A DNA stretch of 64,000 bases from CAZAQV01 sp964487255 (lineage in GTDB: Bacteria > Myxococcota_A > Polyangia > Polyangiales > CAZAQV01), in assembly GCA_964487255.1 (NCBI GenBank), contig CAZAQV010000002.1:124001-188000 (forward strand), given 5' to 3'. Each line of letters starts with the position of its first letter. Position 1 is the stretch's first letter. Shown here piece by piece: positions 26,688-34,758 of the stretch. The position numbers and the translations under genes were made by a program. The notes beneath the pieces were generated by a model that ran no database searches, was not told the origin of the DNA, and was given only the letters and a program-made list of their open reading frames with translations.

Positions 26688-29600
26688 GGCGCCTCCTTCT
26701 TTCCTTATGCGCCACACTCATTTGCGTTTCTCCGCAGCGCGCAGCGGCACAGAACCAAGCTGGGCCGCAAACCGACGATTCGTCCAGCCTCGCTACGCCC
26801 GCACTGATCATCGTGCGCATCGACGTCGACACCCCCGAAGGGCGCGTGGCGCTCAAAGAAGCAGGTCTCGAATCTGGCGTGGCAGCCACACGCAAGCGCA
26901 TTCGCGCAGCGCTGAAACACCTGCATCGAAGTGGTGTATGGGCCAACGCTCAAGTTTATCAAGAAGCCGTGGAGGGTGGGGTCGTGCTGCGGGTCGAACT
27001 TGCGCCACGAACCGTCGTGCAAGTGATCGAGTGGGTCGGCAGTTCTTACGACGAAGAAGAGCTCCGACGCGTCATCGATCTGGCGCCAGGCGAAGAGATT
27101 TCGACAGAGGGCTTGGCAAAAATCCCGTCACAGATCGAAGGGTTCTACGCGTCTCAGGGATACGACGAGGTGAAGGTACACGCCGAGATCCTCGAGACGC
27201 AGGAACGAGCGCACAAGATCCTGCGCATTCACGTTCGGGAAGGGCAGCCCACCGTGGTCTCTCGGGTGATCTTCAAACTGGCGTCCGACCAAGACTACTT
27301 GCCGCAAGACCTGCGTAGACTCGAGGGGCTGTCGATCGGGGATCGCCTGTCGGACAAGGCGCTCGAAGAGGCTGTGCGCGAAACCGAAAAACGAATCCGA
27401 AGACACGGCTATTATGAAGCGGAGGTTGTCCTTGCGGCGGTCCAGCGCGACGAGCATCACGCCACCATCACGGTCAACCTCCACACCGGCCCGCTTTATG
27501 TGCTCGAGTTCTCGGGCTATCGCCCGTTTGCTCGCTCCGACCTGTTTGAAACGCTCGAAGTCACACGCGAACCGCTCTCCGAAGCAGCCCTGCGCGGCTT
27601 CGAAGAGCGCCTTGAGGCGTTCTATCGTCAGCGAGGCTACCTCGACGCGGACGTACAAGTCGCGACGGCGCGCTTGCCGCCCCACCAACCCGCCCCTCAG
27701 TATCCTCCCACCGCGCGTTCGGCACTTCAAATCAGCGTCACCACCGGGCCGCAGTGGCGCGTGACCTCGATGACCTTTCCGGGCGCCGCGCACATCGAGG
27801 TCGACGACTTACAAGACCGGATCGAGCTTTACCTGAGCGAGGACCTCCCTGGCTCGGACTTTTTGTCCGTCGTCGACTCCGCCAAGGCAAACGCCGCGGG
27901 TGCCGGCGCGAACCGAGAGATCCGCCGAGACGGGGAGCGCCCCGCGTACGGTTTAACCTCGTTGGTGTTTCACGAGCCGTCTTATGAAGACGCCATCTCG
28001 AGTATTCGCGAAATGTATCAGGCCGAAGGCTTTCTTTCAGTCCAGGTCGGCCCCATGCGCGCGACGCGTCACCACCCGGTCTTGGGGACCAGCGACAGGC
28101 ACGAAATCACTGTCGAGATACCGATCGTCGAAGGCCCGCGGACCATGCTCCACAGCCTCAAGTTCGTCGGACTCGAGCAGGCGATGGGGCGAGAACTCGC
28201 GCAAGTATCCGGCCTTGAGCGCGGCCAGCCCTTCAGCGAAATCGGACTCGAGCAGGCGCGTATCCGCATCGCCGACCACTATCGCGAGCAAGGTTTCTTT
28301 TTTGCGCGCGTCGATAGCGTGACGCGCTTTTCCGACGACCGTTTGCGGGCAGAGGTGATCTTCGAGGTGGTGGAAGGGTTCGTCGCACACATCGCAGACG
28401 TCGAAGTTCGGGGCAACGATTTCACCTCCTCCTCTCTCATTATCGACCGCGCTGGCTTAGAAAAAGGTGACCTGCTCACGCCCTCTGCGCTTACGAAAGC
28501 GCAAGACCAGCTCCTTGCACTCGGCGTTTTTACGAGCGTCACCGTCACACCGCGTGACGCAGAGCTTCCCGAGAAGCGAAAGACGATCGAACTTGCCGTC
28601 ACCGAGCGAAAACGCATTTTCATCGACGTCCAGCCTGGCTTTTCGACGGGTGACGGTCTGCGCGCCACGATCGAAGGCGGCCATCGAAACGTTCTCGGCT
28701 ACGCGCTCGGCATTCGAGGACGCGCTCAGGTTGGCTACCAGGTCTTCTTCGTGGACGACCAGATCGAACGCCGTATTCGCGCTTTGCCGGACATCGATCG
28801 TTTGGAGCGCAACCTTTCTGCCGGTATCGCGCTCCCCTACTTTCCGCTCATCGACAATACCAGCCTCTCCCTGTCGGCCGCCAATGTGCGCGACAATGAG
28901 CGCGACTTCGGCTACGACAAGTGGGGTTCGACGCTCGCGCTCGTATGGCGACCAGCGCGGCGTTTCTCCGCGACGATCGCCGAAGACCTCGAATGGAACT
29001 CGGTTGATCTTTTCGTCGATAGCAAAAACATAGAAGACTTTCTTCAAACCAACCCTGACCCAAGACTGCGGCGCATCTTGCGCGTTCCAGATGGCATCTC
29101 CATCATCCTGGCAACGCGTTTGCGCATTGCGTTCGACCTTCGCGATAACCCGTTTTTGGCCCGACGCGGTTTCTATATTTCTGCCGGCGGCGAGTATGCG
29201 CGCACGCTCGAAACCGAAAATAATGACCCCAACGTCGAACCGTTCTTTTCGCACTTCATCAAGGCAGGCTTTACGTTCAACGGGTACGTTCCAATCGATA
29301 CGGTCGTTCTGGCAATCCAACTGCGCATCGGACGTATCTTTCACCTCGAAGAGAACTCAAAGACCTACCCAAACCGCGCCTACTTCCTCGGCGGCACGGA
29401 TACTTTGCGTGGTTTCTTTCAAGACGCGTTGATCCCCCAAGACCTGGCCGATGAGATTGCCTCGGGCTCAGGACTGACAGCAAACGACATCGTCCGCGGC
29501 GGCGATGCCTATGCGCTGCTGCGCACGGAGTTACGCTTCCCCATTTGGGGCAACTTGTACGGCGGCGCCTTTGTCGACCTTGGCAACAGTTGGGCCGACC

Positions 29601-29767
29601 CGGACCGCCTGCTCGAAGGCTTGAAGCTTCGTCCAACCGCCGGACTCGGCCTGCGCTTTCAAACGCCTGTGGGCTTTATCGCACTCGACTACGGTATCAA
29701 CGTCTTGCGCCGCAGAGAACTGGCCGAAGGTTTTGGTGCCCTGCACTTTGCCATCGGGCTGTTTTGA
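26666..29767 (+). CDS. BamA/TamA-like outer-membrane assembly factor (Omp85 family)
   Basis: The 1033-residue product has a signal peptide (LLLSLCATLICVSPQRAAAQ), several POTRA-like repeats (for example LEEAVRETEKRIRRHGYYEA, ALRGFEERLEAFYRQRGYLD, LEQARIRIADHYREQGFFFA) and a C-terminal Omp85/D15 beta barrel. The barrel shows RATIEGGHRNVLGYALGIRG, LRIAFDLRDNPFLARRGFYI, the YFLGGTDTLRGF motif (VRGF equivalent, RGF lid-lock loop) and a C-terminal aromatic residue. Its length, about 200 residues above ordinary BamA, reflects extra POTRA domains (I estimate five to six). It is coupled to tamB, so it is probably the TamA partner. The TGA stop is formed partly by repeat R5. Confidence 0.88.
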   Translation: METRVQIRRLLLSLCATLICVSPQRAAAQNQAGPQTDDSSSLATPALIIVRIDVDTPEGRVALKEAGLESGVAATRKRIRAALKHLHRSGVWANAQVYQEAVEGGVVLRVELAPRTVVQVIEWVGSSYDEEELRRVIDLAPGEEISTEGLAKIPSQIEGFYASQGYDEVKVHAEILETQERAHKILRIHVREGQPTVVSRVIFKLASDQDYLPQDLRRLEGLSIGDRLSDKALEEAVRETEKRIRRHGYYEAEVVLAAVQRDEHHATITVNLHTGPLYVLEFSGYRPFARSDLFETLEVTREPLSEAALRGFEERLEAFYRQRGYLDADVQVATARLPPHQPAPQYPPTARSALQISVTTGPQWRVTSMTFPGAAHIEVDDLQDRIELYLSEDLPGSDFLSVVDSAKANAAGAGANREIRRDGERPAYGLTSLVFHEPSYEDAISSIREMYQAEGFLSVQVGPMRATRHHPVLGTSDRHEITVEIPIVEGPRTMLHSLKFVGLEQAMGRELAQVSGLERGQPFSEIGLEQARIRIADHYREQGFFFARVDSVTRFSDDRLRAEVIFEVVEGFVAHIADVEVRGNDFTSSSLIIDRAGLEKGDLLTPSALTKAQDQLLALGVFTSVTVTPRDAELPEKRKTIELAVTERKRIFIDVQPGFSTGDGLRATIEGGHRNVLGYALGIRGRAQVGYQVFFVDDQIERRIRALPDIDRLERNLSAGIALPYFPLIDNTSLSLSAANVRDNERDFGYDKWGSTLALVWRPARRFSATIAEDLEWNSVDLFVDSKNIEDFLQTNPDPRLRRILRVPDGISIILATRLRIAFDLRDNPFLARRGFYISAGGEYARTLETENNDPNVEPFFSHFIKAGFTFNGYVPIDTVVLAIQLRIGRIFHLEENSKTYPNRAYFLGGTDTLRGFFQDALIPQDLADEIASGSGLTANDIVRGGDAYALLRTELRFPIWGNLYGGAFVDLGNSWADPDRLLEGLKLRPTAGLGLRFQTPVGFIALDYGINVLRRRELAEGFGALHFAIGLF

Positions 29768-29889
29768 TGGCTCTTCGCTAGCCAGCGGAAGAGTTAGAAA
29801 GACAGGCGAAGCGTAGAACGCGCTGTGCTACTTGCACAGCCACGTTCGGGCGAAGCGGCAAATCGGCTTACGCGAAAGACCGCTCATCG
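29766..29889 (-). repeat. Dispersed hairpin element, copy R5 (composite)
   Basis: It starts GATGGCTCTTCGCTAGCC at 29766 and ends CGCTCATCGCGG. Its interior matches the GACAGGCGAAG subfamily (GAAGAGTTAGAAAGACAGGC and onward). The core hairpin is GCTGTGC (29822-29828), loop TACTT, GCACAGC (29834-29840), extended by GAACG/CGTTC. Its first GA completes the TGA stop of the Omp85 gene (29765-29767). Confidence 0.75.
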
Positions 29890-29918
29890 CGGGTGTCCGG
29901 TTGTGATAACGTCTGTCA

Positions 29919-30434
29919 ATGATGGCTAACGCACATAGCTGGATACCCACGAGCGCAGCACAGATGGCAAACCGCAACTGGCTTAAAGAAGGCTGGGAGC
30001 GCTTGAGCGGGCTGCCGGGCGGGACACGACTCTACTCGCAGCTTTTGGGCCGGATGGTGCCCTACTCGGGCTCGGTGCGTCCGCATATCGTCGATCTCCG
30101 GAAGAATTATTCGAAGGTCACCATCCCGGACCGTCGCAGCAACCGCAATCATCTTTCGAGCGTGCACGCGATCGCATTGGCAAACGTCGCCGAACTCGCA
30201 GCCAACCTCGCCTTGGTTTACACCATGCCCGCCGACGCCCGTTTCATCGTCCGTGGCTTCGACATCGAGTACCTCAAAAAGTCGCGTGGCACGATCACGG
30301 CTGAAGGGCACTGCCCCGATATTTTGACCAATGACAAGGCAGACTACGAAACCAAGGCCGTGCTCAGCGATTCGTCGGGTGATGTTGTCGCCGAAGCCGT
30401 CTTTCGCTCTCGCGTCGGCCCCAAACTCTCTTGA
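29919..30434 (+). CDS. DUF4442 hotdog-fold protein
   Basis: A 171-residue cytoplasmic protein matching DUF4442, a PaaI/YiiD-like hotdog thioesterase relative: FxxxxR-type N-terminus (LSGLPGGTRLYSQLLGRMVP), VDLRKNYSKVTIPDRRSNRN, LSSVHAIALANVAELAANLA (the hotdog helix) and ARFIVRGFDIEYLKKSRGTI. The substrate is unknown; acyl-thioester hydrolysis is the family-level guess. ATG 29919 is followed directly by a second ATG. The gene is bracketed by direct-oriented repeat copies R5 and R6, and R6 forms part of its TGA stop (30432-30434). Confidence 0.8.
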   Translation: MMANAHSWIPTSAAQMANRNWLKEGWERLSGLPGGTRLYSQLLGRMVPYSGSVRPHIVDLRKNYSKVTIPDRRSNRNHLSSVHAIALANVAELAANLALVYTMPADARFIVRGFDIEYLKKSRGTITAEGHCPDILTNDKADYETKAVLSDSSGDVVAEAVFRSRVGPKLS

Positions 30435-30512
30435 TGGCTCTTCACGGCTGCGCGTCACAACCATCGATTCGCTGATAGCAAATCGGGTTGTTTTGGCTCC
30501 GCACACTCATCA
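30433..30512 (-). repeat. Dispersed hairpin element, copy R6
   Basis: Inverted copy from GATGGCTCTTCACGGCTG to CGCACACTCATC. The core hairpin is CGATTCGC (30465-30472), loop TGATA, GCAAATCG (30478-30485), extended outward by CAACC/GGTTG. On the minus strand it is nearly identical to R8 in its first 30 and last 25 bases. Confidence 0.78.
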
Positions 30513-30528
30513 CGGCAGACCCGATATT

Positions 30529-30648
30529 CCGGCCGATGAGACGCGCCGCTGGCAACGCAGTGTGAGAACCGGAGCGGAACGTAGCTAAGGCTACTTGAGC
30601 ACCGGAAGCGGAGCACAAGGAAGCCAGCGGCGATGGATCATCGGCCGG
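30529..30648 (-). other. Large inverted-repeat structure abutting the tRNA-Ile 3' end
   Basis: CCGGCCGATGA (30529-30539) pairs perfectly with TCATCGGCCGG (30638-30648), then CGCCGCTGG (30544-30552) with CCAGCGGCG (30624-30632). The apical 71 nt contain the hairpin GTAGC-TAAG-GCTAC (30581-30594) flanked by the direct repeat ACCGGAGCGGA / ACCGGAAGCGGA. The outer stem begins at the very next base after the tRNA 3' end, so it would fold in the tRNA precursor as a trailer or terminator. It has no poly-U tract. It could also be an inserted element. Confidence 0.6.
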
Positions 30649-30722
<74 letters not shown>

Positions 30723-30819
30723 GAAGGGTGGGCAGTATAGTCAGGGGCCGAGGCGGGTCAAGTTCGATCGTCGGCCTCTTCACGTACATTCTTACCCTAA
30801 TTTGGTAGAGTTCGGCGCG

Positions 30820-32199
30820 ATGGCATCCGAGTTTGCGAATAAGCCGAACGCGAAGACAATCGACGTCGAGGTCGTCGACAAATCTAAATACGACGCCTGG
30901 CTCGGCAAACAGAGCGCTGCTCGCAAGACCTGGCTCCAAAGCATCGGTTTCAAACCCAGTGACGGATCAACGCGGCTCTTGCCGGCTGCAGACGGCACGA
31001 TCGACAAGGTCCTGCTCGTCGTGCGCGACCGCCCCAACCTGTGGTCATTCGCCGGGCTCCCGCGGTCTCTGCCTGAGGGGCGCTACAACTACACAAGCTC
31101 GCTCAAAAAAACGTACGCAAGCGAGGCCGCACTGGGCTGGGCGCTCGGGAGCTACCGCTTCGAACGCTACAAGTCCGACAAGACCGACAAACGCGTTCAG
31201 CTGGTCTGGCCGAAGCACACGGACAAGAGGTATGTGCAAGCTGTGCGCGACGCGACCGCGCTCGGGCGCGACCTCATCAGTACCCCCGCCGAGGACATGG
31301 GTCCAGGTGAGCTCGCGAGCGCCTCCAGAAAGCTCGCAAACAAACACAAGGCGCGCTGCACAGTGATCAAGGGCGAGGAGCTTCTGAAGAAGAACTACCC
31401 AACGATCCACACCGTTGGCCGCGCTTCGGACGACCCCCCGCGTCTCATCGACATCCGCTGGGGAAAAACGTCGCATCCCAAGCTTTCGTTAGTCGGTAAA
31501 GGTGTTTGTTTCGACACAGGTGGTCTCAATCTAAAGCCTGGCTCGAGCATGCTAATGATGAAGAAGGACATGGGCGGGGCGGCCACCGTGCTGGCATTGG
31601 CTTCGTTGATCATGGAGCTGAAGCTTCCGGTTCGATTGCGCGTGCTGGTGCCAGCGGTTGAAAACAACATCGCAGGCAATGCGTATCGGCCCAAAGACAT
31701 CATCACGACGCGCAAAGGGACGACCGTCGAAGTCGACAACACCGACGCCGAGGGGCGCCTCGTGATGAGCGATGCCTTAACCGAGGCATGCCGCGAGAAA
31801 CCCGACTTGCTGATGGATTTCGCAACGCTCACGGGCGCCGCTCGAGTCGCACTCGGAACCGATTTACCCGCACTCTTTTGCAATCGCGACAAGCTCGCCG
31901 ATGCGATTCTCTCCGCCGGCAAGGAAACGTCCGACCCACTTTGGCGCATGCCGCTGCACAAGCCCTACCGTAAGAAGCTTAACAGCAAAGTGGCCGACAT
32001 CGCGAACGTCGCTTCGAACGGCTATGGCGGCGCAATTACGGCCGCGCTCTTTTTGCAAGAGTTCGTCGAAAAAGACATTCCCTGGGTCCATGTCGACACG
32101 ATGGGTTTCAACCAAGAGAGCAAACCGGGCCGACCTTACGGCGGTGAGCCCTTCGGCATTCGCGCCATGTACGCCATGCTCGCCAAGCGCTACAGCTGA
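30820..32199 (+). CDS. M17 leucyl aminopeptidase family protein
   Basis: A 459-residue cytoplasmic dimetal exopeptidase of the M17 family. The C-terminal catalytic domain shows VGKGVCFDTGGLNLKPGSSM (metal and substrate Lys/Asp), MKKDMGGAATVLAL, the signature NTDAEGRLVMSDAL, and TLTGAARVALG. The length fits PepA/PepB-type enzymes, and the N-terminal domain is the divergent short form. ATG 30820 is preferred over TTG 30802. It is divergent from tRNA-Ile and monocistronic. It probably releases N-terminal residues in peptide turnover. Confidence 0.92.
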   Translation: MASEFANKPNAKTIDVEVVDKSKYDAWLGKQSAARKTWLQSIGFKPSDGSTRLLPAADGTIDKVLLVVRDRPNLWSFAGLPRSLPEGRYNYTSSLKKTYASEAALGWALGSYRFERYKSDKTDKRVQLVWPKHTDKRYVQAVRDATALGRDLISTPAEDMGPGELASASRKLANKHKARCTVIKGEELLKKNYPTIHTVGRASDDPPRLIDIRWGKTSHPKLSLVGKGVCFDTGGLNLKPGSSMLMMKKDMGGAATVLALASLIMELKLPVRLRVLVPAVENNIAGNAYRPKDIITTRKGTTVEVDNTDAEGRLVMSDALTEACREKPDLLMDFATLTGAARVALGTDLPALFCNRDKLADAILSAGKETSDPLWRMPLHKPYRKKLNSKVADIANVASNGYGGAITAALFLQEFVEKDIPWVHVDTMGFNQESKPGRPYGGEPFGIRAMYAMLAKRYS

Positions 32200-32355
32200 G
32201 CGTCTTTTGCACAATGCCAATAAGGCGCACTGCAACAGATGTCGTGCTTGGCACAGCCGTGTCTCACTCTGACCCAGAGTGACTCGGTTCAACGACCGAA
32301 TTGCTCAATGAAGTTAGTCAGCGCGCGTGGTATTGGCCTTGCTTTGCATGCTTTC

Positions 32356-33015
32356 ATGGAATTTCGAAGAAAGCTTCTCGCGACGTTCGTCCTGGCGCTT
32401 GGCGGCTGCGCGGACGCGCACGGAGGTCGCTCGACAGAGCAGGGCCGAGACGGAAGTGCTGCGTTCGTCGATGCTCCGATATCAACGGGAGAGGGTGACG
32501 CGGGTGTGGTCGCTGATGCACAAGGAAATCCAGAGTGTCGAGAACCGCCGCCGGCTCCAGACGAATGTCCTGCCGAGATCACGGGCGACAGCGATACAGT
32601 GCCAAAGGCTGCGTGTCCGAAAGAAGGAGCGGCGTGCGCCACGAAGATCAAAGACTGTCAAGAGGGGTCGCCGCAACACTGGCACTGCCGATGTGGTCAA
32701 GGCTACTGGGACTGCGCACGCGACCGCGAGTGCACTCCGTACGGAAACCCTGATGCAGGCGTGGTTAGTCCTGATGGGAGGGTCCCATCAAGGCAGGTCG
32801 ATGGTTGCAACGATTGCAGTGGCGATGAGCTTTGCGTGCAACATTATGATGGCGTGGGGAACGCAGATATTCTTCATTGCGTAACCCCTAGCAAAGCCTG
32901 CGCAATCGACCGTAGTTGTTCATCACAATGCGAGCAAGAGTTCTGCTATGTGGGGCACGGTTGCGGTATGTTCGGCCTTTGCGGAGAAGGCGAAATCAAT
33001 TGCTACGGACCGTAG
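32356..33015 (+). CDS. Cys-rich lipoprotein, hypothetical
   Basis: Start ATG 32356 gives a compact signal sequence with lipobox (RRKLLATFVLALGGC); an in-frame ATG at 32308 would add 16 residues. The 219-residue product has a disordered Asp/Gly-rich linker, then about 16 cysteines (CRCGQGYWDCARDREC, GCNDCSGDELCVQH, CSSQCEQEFCYVGHGCGMFG) and ends at NCYGP. It belongs to the general class of small disulfide-rich surface lipoproteins abundant in myxobacteria. No specific function can be named. It stands alone between the aminopeptidase and the IS91-like remnant. Confidence 0.65.
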   Translation: MEFRRKLLATFVLALGGCADAHGGRSTEQGRDGSAAFVDAPISTGEGDAGVVADAQGNPECREPPPAPDECPAEITGDSDTVPKAACPKEGAACATKIKDCQEGSPQHWHCRCGQGYWDCARDRECTPYGNPDAGVVSPDGRVPSRQVDGCNDCSGDELCVQHYDGVGNADILHCVTPSKACAIDRSCSSQCEQEFCYVGHGCGMFGLCGEGEINCYGP

Positions 33016-33387
33016 GCTACCCGGAGTCATTTTTGAGTCCAGGGTTTTATGCGAAGCGAAGCGCGAGCTGAGGTCCGTCACAGAGGTCGAGCGATGTCTG
33101 CTGTGGCAATGGCGGAGCACGCGGGCCGAGGCTCAAGTATCGCGCGGCCTGCGTTTTGGCTGCCCGGCGTTGGCTCGCCCAGCATTGCAGTTTGCTGGCT
33201 CGGGGCCGAGGCCCAAGCCGGGCAAGACAAGCTGTTGCGCCGTTGCAGATTCATTTTGTTTGCTTGACCCAGGAGCCACCTGCGCACGCAAGGAACTGTG
33301 AGCACTGAGTACACCGAAAAAACGCAAGAGGTGAAAGCGCGGAGGCGGCACGAATGCGCATAGAACGGCTGTATTCGCTCGGGCTGT

Positions 33388-33463
33388 GATGAGGCGAGTG
33401 AGACCGAGAACCGGCGTGCTATCTGCACGGCGTGTTTGAATCGAACGGTGGCCGAAGAACCAT
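33388..33463 (+). repeat. Dispersed hairpin element, copy R7
   Basis: Runs from GATGAGGCGAGTGAG to GGCCGAAGAACCAT. The core hairpin is CGTGC (33415-33419), loop TATCT, GCACG (33425-33429). It lies inside the IS91-like remnant. Confidence 0.68.
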
Positions 33464-33603
33464 AAATAGAGCAAAGGCGGGCGGCTGAGGTAGCGGCAAA
33501 GTCGTAGGCGCGCCTCTTTGTCTTCAGCTCGGACAATCCGGTCGGCATAGACGCCGAATCCACAAGGTGTAGCAACACATCGTTCATGCTGGGTGTGGTT
33601 CGT

Positions 33604-33682
33604 GATGAATGTGCGAAAGCCAAAACAACGCGATGTGCTACCTGCACATCGTTCGTTGTGACGCGTAGCCATGAAGAACCAT
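33604..33682 (+). repeat. Dispersed hairpin element, copy R8
   Basis: Runs from GATGAATGTGCGAAAGCC to GCCATGAAGAACCATT. The core hairpin is the perfect CGATGTGC (33631-33638), loop TACCT, GCACATCG (33644-33651). The stem differs from R6 and R12 at paired positions (TTT/AAA to TGT/ACA). On the minus strand its end creates the TAA that closes the IS91 N-terminal fragment. Confidence 0.78.
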
Positions 33683-33872
33683 TAGCAGAGGTGCTCGGGA
33701 CCACAATTTTTGCACTCGCAGCGCGCAAAGCCGTGTTCGAGCACGCCACATTTCAGATACGCATCAAACTCACGCTCTACAAAACTCGGCGAACTCCCAT
33801 GCTCGCCCACTTGCTCCACAAACTTCGGCCACCGCCAGACCCGCGAGCAAAAGACTGCTAAACTTGTAAGCG

Positions 33873-34115
33873 ATGGCGGAGACTTCGAAAGAATGGCGCT
33901 GGACGACGCCTGATGAGGCCGTGCGCGATGAGGTTCGCCATTGGCAGTCTGTTTCTGTAGAGGAACGGGTTTCCGCGGTCGAGACGATCCGGCAAGCTAC
34001 TCTCGGAGTCTATGATGAAGATCCCCCCCGATTGGAACGAGTTTTTGTCCTTGCTGATCGAGCACCGCGCGAGGTTTCTGATCGTGGGGGCGCACGCGGT
34101 CGCGGCGAACGGTAG
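33873..34115 (+). CDS. Small hypothetical protein preceding a nucleotidyltransferase
   Basis: An 80-residue acidic protein (EWRWTTPDEAVRDEVRHWQS, VEERVSAVETIRQATLGVYD, PPRLERVFVLADR). Similar short proteins commonly precede nucleotidyltransferase genes of this type as two-gene modules. Its last 104 bp overlap the start of the nucleotidyltransferase gene in another frame. It could act as the cognate antitoxin-like partner, which is an inference from arrangement only. It has no signal peptide or DNA-binding motif. Confidence 0.6.
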   Translation: MAETSKEWRWTTPDEAVRDEVRHWQSVSVEERVSAVETIRQATLGVYDEDPPRLERVFVLADRAPREVSDRGGARGRGER

Positions 34116-34488
34116 GCCGCGCGCAACCCAAGACCTCGATATCTGGGTCGAGCCCACACGTGAGAACGCAGAACGAGTCTGTGCTGCGTTGAAGGCGTTT
34201 GGCTTTCCAGCGCTCGGCCAAGCGATTGACCAGTTTTCTACCCCTCAAAAGATGGCAGCCCTCGGAAATCCACCATTGCGAATCGATGTGATGACGAGCA
34301 TCGATGGCGTTGAGTTTGCCGATGCATGGCAAAGTCGCATTGAAGCAAAGTTCGGGGACCACAAACTAGGCTTTCTCGGCCGTGAACAGCTACTCGAAAA
34401 CAAGCGCGTTTCCGGCCGTCCAAAGGATTTGCTCGACATCGAACTTTTGCGAGAAGGCCGGGATCCGGAGACGGAAAACAAAGAATGA
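34012..34488 (+). CDS. DUF6036-type / AbiEii-like nucleotidyltransferase
   Basis: A 158-residue minimal nucleotidyltransferase: FLIVGAHAVAANGRPRATQD followed by LDIW gives the G-x-AV...RxTxDxD metal-binding core (the two Asp of DLDIW). Then RIDVMTSIDGVEFADAW holds the third acidic position, and GFLGREQLLENKRVSGRPKD with LLDIELL is the conserved C-terminal block. Such enzymes form type II/IV toxin-antitoxin or abortive-infection-like pairs, or tailor small molecules. A second start, ATG 34015, is possible. It overlaps the upstream gene by 104 bp and the downstream one by 4 bp (ATGA), so the three are translationally linked. Confidence 0.78.
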   Translation: MMKIPPDWNEFLSLLIEHRARFLIVGAHAVAANGRPRATQDLDIWVEPTRENAERVCAALKAFGFPALGQAIDQFSTPQKMAALGNPPLRIDVMTSIDGVEFADAWQSRIEAKFGDHKLGFLGREQLLENKRVSGRPKDLLDIELLREGRDPETENKE

Positions 34489-34757
34489 AGCCAGTTCCTT
34501 TGGATTCCGAACTGTGGAAGAAGTTGCCCACCGCCTACGGCACGGCCGAGACAGTTCCTCTCCGTTACAGTCAGTGCCTAGAGACTTCGGATAGTGCGCA
34601 CGGTTGCGCCTGGGCACTAATTCCCCATCTCGTAGAGAGGTTGGATGAACTCGATCCCGATGGGCTGGAAATGGCGCTCGGTATCATTGCGACCAACATT
34701 CGCTATGCCCCGCAAGAGCCACCTTACGCGGAAGTGGGTCCGCCTTATCAACCGTAG
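34485..34757 (+). CDS. Small hypothetical protein, possibly internally deleted
   Basis: A 90-residue product whose ATG overlaps the stop of the nucleotidyltransferase gene. The N-terminus (PVPLDSELWKKLPTAYGTAE, then TVP) and the segment ALIPHLVERLDELDPDG resemble the two ends of a longer family of HEAT-like proteins I recall (LxxAYGxAxDVPxLL ... AVPHLV). The part expected between them is missing, so this may be a collapsed gene. It ends 1 bp before the stop of the convergent gene at 34759. Confidence 0.45.
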   Translation: MKPVPLDSELWKKLPTAYGTAETVPLRYSQCLETSDSAHGCAWALIPHLVERLDELDPDGLEMALGIIATNIRYAPQEPPYAEVGPPYQP

Positions 34758-34758
34758 G

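Larger units (their letters stand above)
33133..33863 (-). pseudogene. IS91-family transposase remnant interrupted by two hairpin elements
   Basis: On the minus strand, 33860-33685 encodes an IS91 zinc-binding N-terminus (PSFVEREFDAYLKCGVLEHG, then FARCECKNCG), ended by a TAA made at the edge of repeat R8. After R8 another frame resumes with GFGVYADRIVRAEDKEARLR and LCRYLSRPP, typical of the Y2-transposase core. Repeat R7 intervenes, then FVPPPRFHLLRFFGVLSAHS and SLRAQV match the IS91 C-terminal region. Large parts, including the catalytic Tyr region, are missing, so the element is dead. An apparent 179- or 223-codon open frame across this region is chimeric: part repeat, part transposase. 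Confidence 0.75.

Noticed and set aside
33078..33749. 223-codon minus-strand frame as a real gene
   Set aside because: It crosses both hairpin elements and IS91-like fragments in mixed frames, so it is a chance chimera.
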